Shown: positions 9,022 to 17,637 of the stretch, piece after piece
How the letters are laid out: each line of letters opens with the position of its first letter
Position numbering within the stretch: position 1 is the stretch's first letter
DNA from: Bacteroidaceae bacterium
Lineage (GTDB): Bacteria; Bacteroidota; Bacteroidia; Bacteroidales; Bacteroidaceae
Assembly (NCBI GenBank): GCA_017445925.1
Contig: JAFSRW010000092.1
Coordinates: forward strand, 1 to 49,986
DNA length: 49,986 bases
Direction: 5' to 3'
Position numbers and translations under genes: made by a program
Notes under the pieces: model-generated
Seen by the model: only the letters and a program-made list of their open reading frames with translations
Databases searched by the model: none
Told to the model about the DNA's origin: nothing

Positions 9022-12000
9022 TTAATATTTCATTAGGCGTACTGGCCCCAGGAGTCCGGATTCCTGAAGGCTGGAGTTGGCATCGTAAGGATTTACGGTG
9101 GCGTATGTCTTGCGTTCGGATTCTGGCATACGGGCATCACCTATAAGACGGTTGCGCCAGTTGTTGACCACCTCTATACGGATTGTGTTCTCGCCCTGCT
9201 TCAGCAGTTGGGTGACAGGAACGCGGTAAGGATAAGTCCACGCACCGCCTGCATACTGGTCGTTAACAAAGACGCGAGCCATGACCATGACACGACCCAG
9301 GTCGAGATAGACGGGTTCATTAGGCAATTGACTGAGGGTGAAGGTATTGGTATAGGTAGCCATACCAGCGTAATACTTGATGGCTTCATCCTCGTTTTGG
9401 CTCCAGTCTGTCAGCTTGTTGAATGTCTGAGGTGCAGAGGGACCTCGCATTTCAGGCTGGAAGATTACGGTCCAAGGCGTGTCTATCTGGGCAAGTACTG
9501 TGGGATCGGGATAATTTAATGCCAGAGAGGCAGGACGCTCGGAGGAAGGAGTATCAAATACCACAAACAAGCTTTGGTTAGGCTCCAGATGCATTGGTAC
9601 AACGGTCTGTCCGTCCTGCTGTCGGTACTCGGACAACTGACGCTTCTCACCCGTAACAGGGTCCCATGTATCAGGGGCTTTGCCCTGGATGCGGAAGGTA
9701 ACATCGAAGGACTGAGGCTGCTCGCTCTGGTTACTCACGAAGTACACGTCGCTGCCCTTCAACTGACGATGGATGAATGCATAGGGCACAGACGGGTTGG
9801 CAAAGCAGTCGGGTTTGACACCTAATGCATCGAGCACTGTCTGAAGCTCTGTTCCGTCAGCCCATACACGTCCTTTGCCGTAGGCCATTGAACTGTTCTG
9901 CCACATCTTTTCTGCCAACTGGCGAACCTGTTCATCGCATAGTGGATAATTCTGCATGCTGGGTGAGGCAGTAGGTTGGGGGCCAAGGATATTGAGACCC
10001 TGCTTCACAAGGTTTTCTATAACCTTCAGCACCTCGGGGCGCATGGTTTTCTGCTGTGGCAACACCAGCACACGATACTGCATGCCGCTGGGCAGAGAAA
10101 GGCATCCGTCTTTCACAGAGCACCCGCTCAGCACCTCGGCATTGATATAGTCGAAGCTATAGCCTCGAGGCAGGGTGGGCTTCGTCTCGCCAGTCATCTT
10201 CGGTACATCCTCACCAATGTAGTAAGCCACATCGGCAATGTAGCGACCTTGTTGCAACATCAGGTTACAGCGGCGCAGATAGTCGGTAAAGAGGTCCATC
10301 TGCTGGAACCACGTGTTCTTGCGGTTGAACTCGTTGCCGAATCCAGCGCTGACGCCAGGGAAGGTAGTATCGTCCGGTTGCTGGATATACAGGTGCAGAA
10401 GGGTGGCGTTGATACCCTCACAGAAGAAGCGGTCGGTGCGCTGCTTCATCATGTATGGATAACGGTTGAAGGCTGGTCCGCCTGCGGTACAACTCTCCGC
10501 CCAGACTTTCTGCTTGCCGTAGATATGGGCACAGCTGCTGGCAGCGCGATTCTCAATATCGCCCAGAGAGCCTTCGCTCCAGAACTCGCCTGCCACCTCG
10601 TCGCTCTGTCCGCCATACATCAGGAACTCGCCGGGGAATCCCCAGTGTCCGTAGCATTCCAGCCAAGTAGTCAGCCCATTCTTGTTGCTAACCTTACGAA
10701 GCCCCGCTACATAGTCGTATGCCACACGGTCGGCCACCAGTCGGCGCAAATCCCACAGGAAGCGTTCGCTCTGGTCCTGCGAACCAATGACCTGCCCATA
10801 CATCACTGGCAACCAGGGCAGAGGATTGTAGCCGTATGTCTTCTGGAAAACGGGAATCATGTCGTCTGTCCAGTTCTGTCCGCCCATCTCATAGCTGTCT
10901 TCCACCGTAGCCACCAGGCTCTTTCGGTCTTTGGCGGGAATGCGTCGGAGTATCTCACCCATAAAGGCATCAAAGTGGTCTGCCACATGCTTACGGCTCA
11001 TCTTGTCCACCTCCAGTCCGGTTGCTTCAGCCGAGGCAGGCCCGTTGGTAACTCCAGTGGTAAGCATAGCTGTACGATAGATAGTCCACTCGCCTGCGGG
11101 CACGTCCCACTCCAGTTGGCCGTTTTCCTGCATCTTGTCCGTCAGGTCGATAACCGTCTCAGGTTGTACTATCAGTCCCGTCTGTAGCGGTTCGGGCTGT
11201 GTAGGCCACATATACCAGTCCCACATGGGCAGCGGGCTTTGGAACATCTTGCCCAACGTCTTCTCCTCGTAGCGCTCCACCAAAGGCTGTTCGCTCAGCG
11301 TTACTTTCAGTTTTGTAGGCTGACCCCCACCGTTCAGCGTCAGACGGAAGTCCTGTGCCTTCACATCGGGGATACTCAGGCTAATGGGTGCCAAGGGATG
11401 GAAGCCTACGTTCGGGTTATGGTTGGTACGGTCCAGATGCTCCGTCCTGAGCGTCTTGTACTCACCACCCACCTTAGCCTCCAGTATAGCATCCACCAGC
11501 AGGTAGGCAGGTGTCTCGAAGAGTACGCTGCGCAGCGTCATGGGTTCGTCCAGATGAATATCCTTCGTTTCCCTGATTCCCGGTTCTTTGTTCACCTCGT
11601 AAACAAATGACTTATGCGGAACAACGGGCACAGCCACCACGCTGACATCCTGAGCATCCTTGCCCACGACAGGTAGCGTCAGGCTTTGCAATGTGCCGTT
11701 CCCCTTCACACTGATATGTTGCTGCGCCAGATAGCGCATACTCTGCTGCGGTTTAATCCACGGACCTCCGCTCTGGCTCCAGCCTGGGCAGTTAAACAGA
11801 CCTATTTCGATATTCAGCTCGGTAGCCTTCTTCAGGGCAGCATGCAGCACCTCCCACCATTCGGGCGAGAGCACCTTGATATTGCCAGGCTTCACATCGC
11901 CCTGCCAGATATGGCCTATGAAGGCGCGTTCGATGCCCGCCTTCTTCATAGCCTCCAGATCGTGCTCCACGCCCTGTACGGAGATGTTGTCAGAAATCCA

Positions 12001-12132
12001 ATACCAATAGACCGCCACCTTCTGCTCGCTCTTGGCGGTTTGGAATGCACGAAATAACTTGTCTCCGCCAGAGCTGAATGCCAAGGAGTAGGCAAATAAG
12101 GCGAAGAGGACTGATAAAACTATTCTTTTCAT
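9022..12132 (-). CDS. GH106 alpha-L-rhamnosidase (copy A)
   Basis: The product has 1036 residues, the usual size for GH106. A signal peptide (about 1-20) is followed by the family start WYWISDNISVQGVEHDLEAM and LFNCPGWSQSGGPWIKPQQ. The catalytic barrel holds TVEDSYEMGGQNWTDDM and a conserved acidic cluster around KVWAESCTAGGPAFNRYP. The C-terminus is a beta-sandwich (PVYLDLGRVMVMARVFVNDQ). GH106 enzymes hydrolyse terminal alpha-L-rhamnose, typically from rhamnogalacturonans or other plant and microbial glycans. It lies between GH2 (65 nt upstream, gap filled with an octamer array) and GH43 (20 nt downstream) in the operon headed by fucO. It is distinct in sequence from the second GH106 at 34447. 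Confidence 0.9.
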   Translation of the reverse strand: MKRIVLSVLFALFAYSLAFSSGGDKLFRAFQTAKSEQKVAVYWYWISDNISVQGVEHDLEAMKKAGIERAFIGHIWQGDVKPGNIKVLSPEWWEVLHAALKKATELNIEIGLFNCPGWSQSGGPWIKPQQSMRYLAQQHISVKGNGTLQSLTLPVVGKDAQDVSVVAVPVVPHKSFVYEVNKEPGIRETKDIHLDEPMTLRSVLFETPAYLLVDAILEAKVGGEYKTLRTEHLDRTNHNPNVGFHPLAPISLSIPDVKAQDFRLTLNGGGQPTKLKVTLSEQPLVERYEEKTLGKMFQSPLPMWDWYMWPTQPEPLQTGLIVQPETVIDLTDKMQENGQLEWDVPAGEWTIYRTAMLTTGVTNGPASAEATGLEVDKMSRKHVADHFDAFMGEILRRIPAKDRKSLVATVEDSYEMGGQNWTDDMIPVFQKTYGYNPLPWLPVMYGQVIGSQDQSERFLWDLRRLVADRVAYDYVAGLRKVSNKNGLTTWLECYGHWGFPGEFLMYGGQSDEVAGEFWSEGSLGDIENRAASSCAHIYGKQKVWAESCTAGGPAFNRYPYMMKQRTDRFFCEGINATLLHLYIQQPDDTTFPGVSAGFGNEFNRKNTWFQQMDLFTDYLRRCNLMLQQGRYIADVAYYIGEDVPKMTGETKPTLPRGYSFDYINAEVLSGCSVKDGCLSLPSGMQYRVLVLPQQKTMRPEVLKVIENLVKQGLNILGPQPTASPSMQNYPLCDEQVRQLAEKMWQNSSMAYGKGRVWADGTELQTVLDALGVKPDCFANPSVPYAFIHRQLKGSDVYFVSNQSEQPQSFDVTFRIQGKAPDTWDPVTGEKRQLSEYRQQDGQTVVPMHLEPNQSLFVVFDTPSSERPASLALNYPDPTVLAQIDTPWTVIFQPEMRGPSAPQTFNKLTDWSQNEDEAIKYYAGMATYTNTFTLSQLPNEPVYLDLGRVMVMARVFVNDQYAGGAWTYPYRVPVTQLLKQGENTIRIEVVNNWRNRLIGDARMPESERKTYATVNPYDANSSLQESGLLGPVRLMKY

Positions 12133-12161
12133 GATGATTATTAATACTCGTCAACAAACAA

Positions 12162-12222
12162 CTCGTCAACTCGTCAACTTGTCAACTTGTCAACTCGTCA
12201 ACTTGTCAACTCGTCAACTCGT
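12162..12222. repeat. Octamer tandem array CTYGTCAA, 7 copies, covering the GH2 stop codon
   Basis: Seven consecutive units CTCGTCAA or CTTGTCAA lie at 12162-12217, followed by a partial unit. The array begins in the gap after GH2 and runs into its coding sequence, so the TGA stop (12200-12198) and the last codons are made of repeat. Confidence 0.92.
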
Positions 12223-14651
12223 AGCGTCAATGTCTTTGTCAGTTTCCTATCTGCATCTCTTACCTTTAGTGTGATGGTGCCTGGCTGTTTACTGCTTCGC
12301 ACAACTACCACAAGTTGACCTTTGAACAGCTTCATGGTTGGTTGGGTGAAGGGTTCCAGGCTGGTGGCGTCGCCATTGCAGACAGCTTGAAATTTTCCAG
12401 CACCAGTGACTTCAAAGGTCAGTTGGTCATCGGCTTCTGGTACGAGGGTTCCCTTTGCATCCGTCAATGAGACGGTAACGAAAGCCATGTCATCGCCGTC
12501 AGCCTTCAAGAACGGAGCATCGTGCTGCGTCCATACGTCAAGTTGCAACTTGGCAGCTTTCCCAGCGGTTCTCAACACTTTTTCTCCTGCGGCATTGCCG
12601 TCAGCATCATAGACCACCACCTTCAGTTCGCCCGGTTCATACTTCACATCGTTCCAACGCAGACGATAACGGTCCAGGCGGTTGGCCTCTTTCATTTGTT
12701 CATTTTCTGAATCTTTCATTTTTGTCCTTCGGCCCTGGCTCTTTCCATTCACAAAGAGTTCTGCACTGGGATAGTCCGTGTAGCAATAGACGGGTGTCAC
12801 CTCGCCACGGCGTTCCTTACCCCACGTCCAGTGCGGCAGCAGATGGATGGTGTGGTCTGTAGTGTTCCAGTGTGAGCGGTACAGGAAGTAGCGGTCCTTG
12901 GGCAGACCAGCCAGGTCGCAGATGCCGAAGTAGCTGCTGCGCGAGGGCCAGTAGTCATCGTATGGCGTAGGCTCGCCCAGATAGTCGTAGCCCGTCCATA
13001 CAAACTCGCCAATTACCCACTGCTTATCATCCTGCCAACGCCAGTCGTCATCAGGCAGATTCGACCACCAACAATGCTCCACATCATAGCTTGAGCACTG
13101 GGCATCAGGGTGGTTGGGCTTGTCGGTAGGTGTTACAGGGAAATAATAAGCCCCACGCGATGATACGGTAGAAGCCGTCTCGCTACCCAGCACGAAGCCC
13201 TGCGTAAGCGTATCGTGGGCCTTCTGGTATACATTCAGACGGTAGTTCAGACCTGGTACATCCATGGCCTGCATGAAACCACTCCTCAAAGCATTATCCC
13301 CCTGGTCGCAGCCATGTGTCACGGGTCGTGTGGGGTCCAGCGCATGGCAGAGGCCCTGCAGGTGGATGGCAGTCTGTCGTCCTTCCTCGCTCCACTGTTC
13401 AGGTATCTCATTGCCGATGCTCCACATCACAATGCACGGATGGTTGCGATGGGCGCGCACCAGATTGGTGATGTCGCGCTCGTTCCAGTCGCGGAAGAAG
13501 CGGGAATAGCCGTTCTTACACTTAGGATAGTTCCACATATCGAAACTCTCGGCCATCACCATCATACCCAGCGAGTCGCAGATATCCATTTGCCACTGCG
13601 AGGGCATATTATGCGAGGTTCGGATAGCATCGCAGCCCATCTCCTTCATCATCTTCACTTGTCGGATGAGGGCAGCTTTGTTCACGGCAGCACCCAAGGG
13701 GCCGAGGTCGTGGTGCAGGCAGACACCCTTTATCTTACGCGTCTGGCCGTTCAGCTGGAAACCGTGTTCTTTCGATACGCGAACGGTGCGGATGCCCACG
13801 TTGACGGATGTCTCATCCACGATGCGACTGTCTTCTGTCGTCAGCCTTGCCACCAACTTATATAGATAAGGTGATTCGGGCGACCACAGTTTAGGCTCCT
13901 TCACCGTCAGTTTGGCGTTAATACTGTTCCTGCGGTTAGGGTCGGCAGGCTTGACTGCAGCCACTTCCACCCCGTCGGCATCCAGCAACGAGAAGGCGTA
14001 CCGTATGCCATCAGCAGCCTGTTCCACATCCATGTCTATCTGCAGTTCTGCTTTATCCTGGCTAATGGTCATGGTACGACAGAATAGGCTCCAGTCATCG
14101 ATATGGCATTTGTCAGTCAGCAATAGCTTCACCGGCCTATAGATGCCTGCACCAGGATACCATCGCGAGCTTTCCTCCACATTCTTCAGGCTTACCTCCA
14201 AGAGATTCTCGCCTGGCTTCACCAGCTTCGTCACGTCTAAGCGGAAGGTATTGTAGCCGTATGCCCAATAGCCCGCCAGCTTACCGTTCACCTTTACTGT
14301 GGGTTCAGACATGGCTCCGTCGAACACCAGGCAGGCGTGGCCGTCAAAGTTCTGCGGAATGGTAAACACGCGCTTGTAAAAGCCCTCACCTATCCAGGGC
14401 AGTGCACCAGACCGGCCAGTCTTCTCCGTTGCTTCCGTCTCACCGTTCTGCACAATGGCTACCGTTTGCATGTCCCACTTCTTATCGAAGGGGCCGCTGA
14501 TGGCCCAGTCGTGCGGCACGCTTACCTCTTGCCAGTTCTGCTGGTCGCGTGAAAACTGCCAGCCCTCATTTAGCATGGTTTCTGTGCGGCTCTGGGCAGA
14601 TACCGCCAGCGAGCTGGCAGCAACCAATAGTATAAGAAGAACACGTTTCAT
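12198..14651 (-). CDS. GH2 beta-galactosidase-type glycosidase
   Basis: The product has 817 residues. Residues 1-20 form a signal peptide. Then come a jelly-roll sugar-binding domain (about 25-180), an immunoglobulin-like domain (190-290), and a TIM barrel (about 295-600) with the acid/base Glu415 in MWSIGNEIPEQW and a probable nucleophile Glu491 in VLGSETAST. A conserved VIGEFVWTGYDYLGEPTPY follows, then a DUF4982-like domain and an Ig-like C-terminal domain. The closest functional class is Bacteroidetes beta-galactosidase; GH2 also includes arabinopyranosidase and glucuronidase activities, so the substrate is open. It starts 4 nt after the fucO stop, which implies cotranscription. Its 3' end is written by an octamer array, giving the tail LRVDELTS. 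Confidence 0.87.
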   Translation of the reverse strand: MKRVLLILLVAASSLAVSAQSRTETMLNEGWQFSRDQQNWQEVSVPHDWAISGPFDKKWDMQTVAIVQNGETEATEKTGRSGALPWIGEGFYKRVFTIPQNFDGHACLVFDGAMSEPTVKVNGKLAGYWAYGYNTFRLDVTKLVKPGENLLEVSLKNVEESSRWYPGAGIYRPVKLLLTDKCHIDDWSLFCRTMTISQDKAELQIDMDVEQAADGIRYAFSLLDADGVEVAAVKPADPNRRNSINAKLTVKEPKLWSPESPYLYKLVARLTTEDSRIVDETSVNVGIRTVRVSKEHGFQLNGQTRKIKGVCLHHDLGPLGAAVNKAALIRQVKMMKEMGCDAIRTSHNMPSQWQMDICDSLGMMVMAESFDMWNYPKCKNGYSRFFRDWNERDITNLVRAHRNHPCIVMWSIGNEIPEQWSEEGRQTAIHLQGLCHALDPTRPVTHGCDQGDNALRSGFMQAMDVPGLNYRLNVYQKAHDTLTQGFVLGSETASTVSSRGAYYFPVTPTDKPNHPDAQCSSYDVEHCWWSNLPDDDWRWQDDKQWVIGEFVWTGYDYLGEPTPYDDYWPSRSSYFGICDLAGLPKDRYFLYRSHWNTTDHTIHLLPHWTWGKERRGEVTPVYCYTDYPSAELFVNGKSQGRRTKMKDSENEQMKEANRLDRYRLRWNDVKYEPGELKVVVYDADGNAAGEKVLRTAGKAAKLQLDVWTQHDAPFLKADGDDMAFVTVSLTDAKGTLVPEADDQLTFEVTGAGKFQAVCNGDATSLEPFTQPTMKLFKGQLVVVVRSSKQPGTITLKVRDADRKLTKTLTLRVDELTS

Positions 14652-14655
14652 GTTT

Positions 14656-15810
14656 TTACAATATCTGATGATACAGGTCTATGATGTCCTGCTTGGTTAC
14701 AGGACGAGGATTGCCTGGTGTGCAGACATCATTGATGGCCTGCTCAGCCAGTGCAGCGATGTCGGACTCCTTGATGCCCAAGTCGGTAAGACGCTTGTTG
14801 GTCCCCACCTTGGCACTCAAGTCCTCAATGGCTTTGCAAGCAGCCTCAGCAGCCTCATCTGTGCTCATACCTGCTTTATATACGCCGCAAGCCTTGGCTA
14901 TCTCCACATACTTCTCCTTGGCAGCTGGCATATTGAAGCGCATCACTGTAGGCAGCAACATGGCACAAGCCACGCCGTGGGGCACATCAAACAAGGCCGA
15001 GAGCGGATGAGCCATACCATGATCTACACCCAAGCCCACGTTAGAGAATGCCATACCGGCAACATACTGAGCCACCGCCATACCGTCACGACCGACGGGA
15101 TTCTTGGGGTCTTCTACGGCAATAGGCAGATTGCGATATATCATCTCAATGGCTTTAATCTCGAACATATCCGACAGTTCCCAGGCACCCTTCGTGATAA
15201 GTCCCTCTATGGCGTGCGTCATGGCATCCATACCCGTAGCAGCCGTAAGCGACTTAGGCAGCGAGTACATCAGTTCGGCATCCACGATAGCCACGCAGGG
15301 AATATCGTTGGGGTCTACACACACCATCTTAGCTTGGCGAGCCTCATCTATGATAACATAGTTGATGGTCGTTTCGGCAGCTGTACCTGCTGTTGTGGGC
15401 AGGGCAATGATGGGCAGCGACTTCTTTTTGGTATCTGCCACACCCTCCAGGGAAATAATATCCGAGAACTCAGGGTTGTTCACCACAATGCCTATTCCCT
15501 TGGCTGTGTCCATGCTGGAGCCGCCTCCGATGGCAACTATGAAGTCAGCCCCTGCCTTCTTGCAGGCCTCTATGCCGTTCTTCACGTTCGTAACAGTAGG
15601 ATTGGGCTTCACATCGTCGAATATCTCATAGCTGATGCCAGCCGCATCCATTACATCCAGCACCATCTTGGCAACGCCAAACTGCATCAAGCCCTTGTCT
15701 GTTACCACCAACGCCTTCTTGAAGCCAAGGCGAGCTACTACTCCTGGCAACTCCTTGCGAGCCCCGGGACCGAAGTATGACACTTCGTTAAGGATAAATC
15801 GGTTTACCAT
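14656..15810 (-). CDS. fucO: Lactaldehyde reductase, iron-dependent alcohol dehydrogenase
   Basis: The product (384 residues) reduces L-lactaldehyde, the three-carbon product of fucose and rhamnose breakdown, to 1,2-propanediol with NADH in the cytoplasm. Length and sequence fit group III iron-dependent dehydrogenases of the FucO type. The NAD site is AIGGGSSMDTAKGIG (about 95-109). Metal ligands lie in IVDAELMYSLP, MTHAIEGL and the His-rich DHGMAHPLSALFDVPHGVAC. It is the first gene of the fucO-GH2-GH106-GH43 operon. The upstream region has a -7 box and a direct repeat likely to bind a regulator. A partial second copy lies at 17419-18108. Confidence 0.9.
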   Translation of the reverse strand: MVNRFILNEVSYFGPGARKELPGVVARLGFKKALVVTDKGLMQFGVAKMVLDVMDAAGISYEIFDDVKPNPTVTNVKNGIEACKKAGADFIVAIGGGSSMDTAKGIGIVVNNPEFSDIISLEGVADTKKKSLPIIALPTTAGTAAETTINYVIIDEARQAKMVCVDPNDIPCVAIVDAELMYSLPKSLTAATGMDAMTHAIEGLITKGAWELSDMFEIKAIEMIYRNLPIAVEDPKNPVGRDGMAVAQYVAGMAFSNVGLGVDHGMAHPLSALFDVPHGVACAMLLPTVMRFNMPAAKEKYVEIAKACGVYKAGMSTDEAAEAACKAIEDLSAKVGTNKRLTDLGIKESDIAALAEQAINDVCTPGNPRPVTKQDIIDLYHQIL

Positions 15811-15839
15811 AATGTTGTCGTTTTTAAGTTTTCGCGATG

Positions 15840-15906
15840 CAAATATACTGACTCCACCCCTACTCTCACTTGAATATTTGACATTTTACCTATACAAATT
15901 GATATT
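15840..15906 (-). promoter_or_regulatory. fucO promoter -7 box and upstream direct-repeat operator
   Basis: On the minus strand TATATTTG (15847-15840) is a good -7 element, but no TTTG lies at the -33 distance, as expected of an activator-dependent promoter. Thirty bases farther upstream is a direct repeat with 21-bp period, written on the plus strand as TTGACATT (15878-15885) and TTGATATT (15899-15906). The same boxes, period and spacing occur in front of the chimeric fucO copy (18135-18201). Confidence 0.7.
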
Positions 15907-15910
15907 GCGC

Positions 15911-15956
15911 AGAAAAAAAGCTGCTATCTCAATTATTTTTGAGGTAGCAGTTTTTT
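15911..15956 (-). terminator. Rho-independent terminator, now without an obvious gene to end
   Basis: CTGCTATCTCA (15921-15931) pairs with TGAGGTAGCAG (15940-15950), flanked by A and T runs, so it could work on either strand. It lies between divergent fucO and ATPase genes, where no gene ends. It would fit the end of a minus-strand gene once located upstream of fucO. Confidence 0.75.
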
Positions 15957-15977
15957 AGTTAGCGGTTAGCGTTATTT

Positions 15978-16005
15978 AATTGACAATGGACAGTTGACAA
16001 TTGAG
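15978..16005. repeat. Heptamer array AATTGAC-like, 4 copies
   Basis: Four consecutive 7-bp units read AATTGAC, AATGGAC, AGTTGAC and AATTGAG. The unit family is the same as that found in frame inside the LicD gene at 41122-41156. Confidence 0.75.
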
Positions 16006-16047
16006 GGAAGAAGGAAGAAATGTTGTTCAAGGTGACCCACACACAAA

Positions 16048-16133
16048 AAGTGCCGAAAATGTGAAAAAAACAAAGAATAAAGTGCCGAAAATGTGATTTT
16101 TGTTATACATTTGCAGTCAGAAAATGTGATTTT
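16048..16133 (+). promoter_or_regulatory. Repeated operator-like element and -7 box upstream of the ATPase
   Basis: AAGTGCCGAAAATGTGA occurs at 16048-16064 and again at 16080-16096, a 32-bp period. A third partial copy, AAAATGTGATTTT, lies at 16121-16133, between promoter and start codon. A -7 box TACATTTG sits at 16106-16113. Copies on both sides of the promoter suggest repressor or autoregulatory binding. Confidence 0.65.
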
Positions 16134-16138
16134 AGATT

Positions 16139-17503
16139 ATGGAACTGCTTAAAAGAAAGGTGGATGAGTATCTAGAAGAGTGGTATGAAACTCCTAATCA
16201 CAAGCCACTCATCATCAATGGTGCCCGTCAGATTGGGAAAACCATATCAGTGCGTGCCTTCGGTAAGGCGCATTATGAGTCGGTGGTGGAGATGAACTTC
16301 GTACTGGAAGAACAGTATCGAAGCATATTCGATGATGGTTATAAGGTGGACAATATTCTGAAAAACATAACGATGTTAAACCCTGCGGTAAAACTGATTC
16401 CAGGGAAGACGCTGCTGTTCTTTGACGAGTTACAGAAATGCCCTAACTGTGCTACATCGCTGAAGTCGTTTTGTCAGGACGGGCGTTACGACGTGATTTG
16501 CAGCGGTTCGCTGATGGGCATCTACTACGAGGAGATTGAGTCGAATGCGGTGGGATTCAAGGAGGACTACCAGATGCACTCGCTGGATTTTGAGGAATTT
16601 CTGTGGGCCAAAGGCTATTCGGAGGAACAGGTAGAGGATCTGTTTCGGCACATGAAGACACTGACACCCTTCTCACAGTTGGAGATGGACACGCTGATGG
16701 GACATTTCAAGGACTATATGAGCATAGGCGGTATGCCGGAGGTGGTGGCAATGTTTGTGAAAAACGGCCACTTTGGAGGTACGTTGAAGTTGATGCGGCA
16801 GTTGCTGAAGGACTATGAGGAGGATATCACCAAGTATGCAAAGAACACGGACAAAGCAAAGATTCTGGCTGTATATAACCACATCACTACGTTTCTGGGC
16901 AAGGAGAAGAAGAAGTTCCAGATTACCAAGGTAGCTCGGGGCGCGAGGAGCAGGGAGTATGTCGGTTCTGTGGAGTGGCTTAGGGAGGCTGGTGTGGTGA
17001 ACGTGTGCTATTGTCTGAGCAACGCAGAATTGCCGTTGAAGGGTAACTATGAGGCGAACATGTACAAACTGTACTACCACGACACGGGACTGCTGATAGC
17101 TTCGCTGGACGAGGAGGCACAGCAGGATTTGAGGGAGAACCGCAACTTTGGCACGTACAAGGGTGCCATCTACGAGAATGTCGTAGGTGAAATGCTTATC
17201 AAATCAGGCTACGATCAATTGTACTACTACACAAACGACAGCCCGGCATTGGAGATGGACTTCTTCGTGAGGGATGCAGATAGTCTGATTCCAGTGGAAG
17301 TAAAGGCGAAGGACGGGGCTACGGCTTCCCTGAATCATTTAATCGATTGGGATTCGTATCCAGATGTGAAGTACGGCATCAAACTGGGGTATAAGAATAT
17401 CGGATGGAATGGAAAATTCTACACTTTCCCATATTTCTTGGGATTCCTGATTAGGAGATGGCTGAAAGAACGGATGAGTACCTTTTTCCCGTTTATAATG
17501 TAA
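16139..17503 (+). CDS. DUF4143-type AAA ATPase
   Basis: The product has 454 residues. It begins with a P-loop ATPase domain: Walker A GARQIGKT at 28-35 and Walker B LLFFDELQK near 90-98. A DUF4143-type C-terminal region includes YKLYYHDTGLLIASL, GAIYENVVGEMLIKSGY and the nuclease-like EMDFFVRDADSLIPVEVKAK, resembling a PD-(D/E)XK core. Proteins of this family are widespread in Bacteroidetes; their biological role is uncertain. The true family end appears to be near FLGFLIRRWLKE. The last ten or so residues (RMSTFFPFIM) are the antisense reading of a T9SS sorting-domain codon stretch, so the original stop was lost by recombination. It sits between the intact and chimeric fucO copies in opposite orientation, which suggests it arrived by insertion or rearrangement. 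Confidence 0.85.
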   Translation: MELLKRKVDEYLEEWYETPNHKPLIINGARQIGKTISVRAFGKAHYESVVEMNFVLEEQYRSIFDDGYKVDNILKNITMLNPAVKLIPGKTLLFFDELQKCPNCATSLKSFCQDGRYDVICSGSLMGIYYEEIESNAVGFKEDYQMHSLDFEEFLWAKGYSEEQVEDLFRHMKTLTPFSQLEMDTLMGHFKDYMSIGGMPEVVAMFVKNGHFGGTLKLMRQLLKDYEEDITKYAKNTDKAKILAVYNHITTFLGKEKKKFQITKVARGARSREYVGSVEWLREAGVVNVCYCLSNAELPLKGNYEANMYKLYYHDTGLLIASLDEEAQQDLRENRNFGTYKGAIYENVVGEMLIKSGYDQLYYYTNDSPALEMDFFVRDADSLIPVEVKAKDGATASLNHLIDWDSYPDVKYGIKLGYKNIGWNGKFYTFPYFLGFLIRRWLKERMSTFFPFIM

Positions 17504-17516
17504 ATGCCTTTTCTTA

Positions 17517-17558
17517 GTTTACCGTTTACTTCTGACGGTTTACCGTTTATGCTTGACC
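17517..17558. repeat. Heptamer array GTTTACC-like inside the chimeric sorting domain
   Basis: The units GTTTACC, GTTTACT, TCTGACG, GTTTACC, GTTTATG and CTTGACC follow one another at a 7-bp period. They encode the loop between the two conserved strands of the sorting domain of the chimera. Confidence 0.7.
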
Positions 17559-17603
17559 CTTTGAACTCTTGAACCCTTAAACCATTCAGGTCATAGACAT
17601 CTT

Positions 17604-17637
17604 CTCTCCCCATAAGGGGGGAGTCGGAGGGGGTCCC
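17604..17637. repeat. GC-rich palindromic repeat, in frame in the chimera
   Basis: TCTCCCCATAAGGGGGGAG followed by TCGGAGGGGGTCCC is a member of the CCCCTCYCC/GGGGAG family seen at several places in the window. Here it is translated as part of the chimera's tail (GTPSDSPLMGRE). Confidence 0.75.

Noticed and set aside
9976-11187. 403-codon plus-strand frame opposite GH106 copy A
   Set aside because: It mirrors the codon use of the rhamnosidase gene and has no recognisable features.
16139-17503. Transposase or integrase explaining the rearrangement around fucO
   Set aside because: The protein has Walker motifs and DUF4143 features, not those of a transposase, and no terminal inverted repeats or target duplications were seen.
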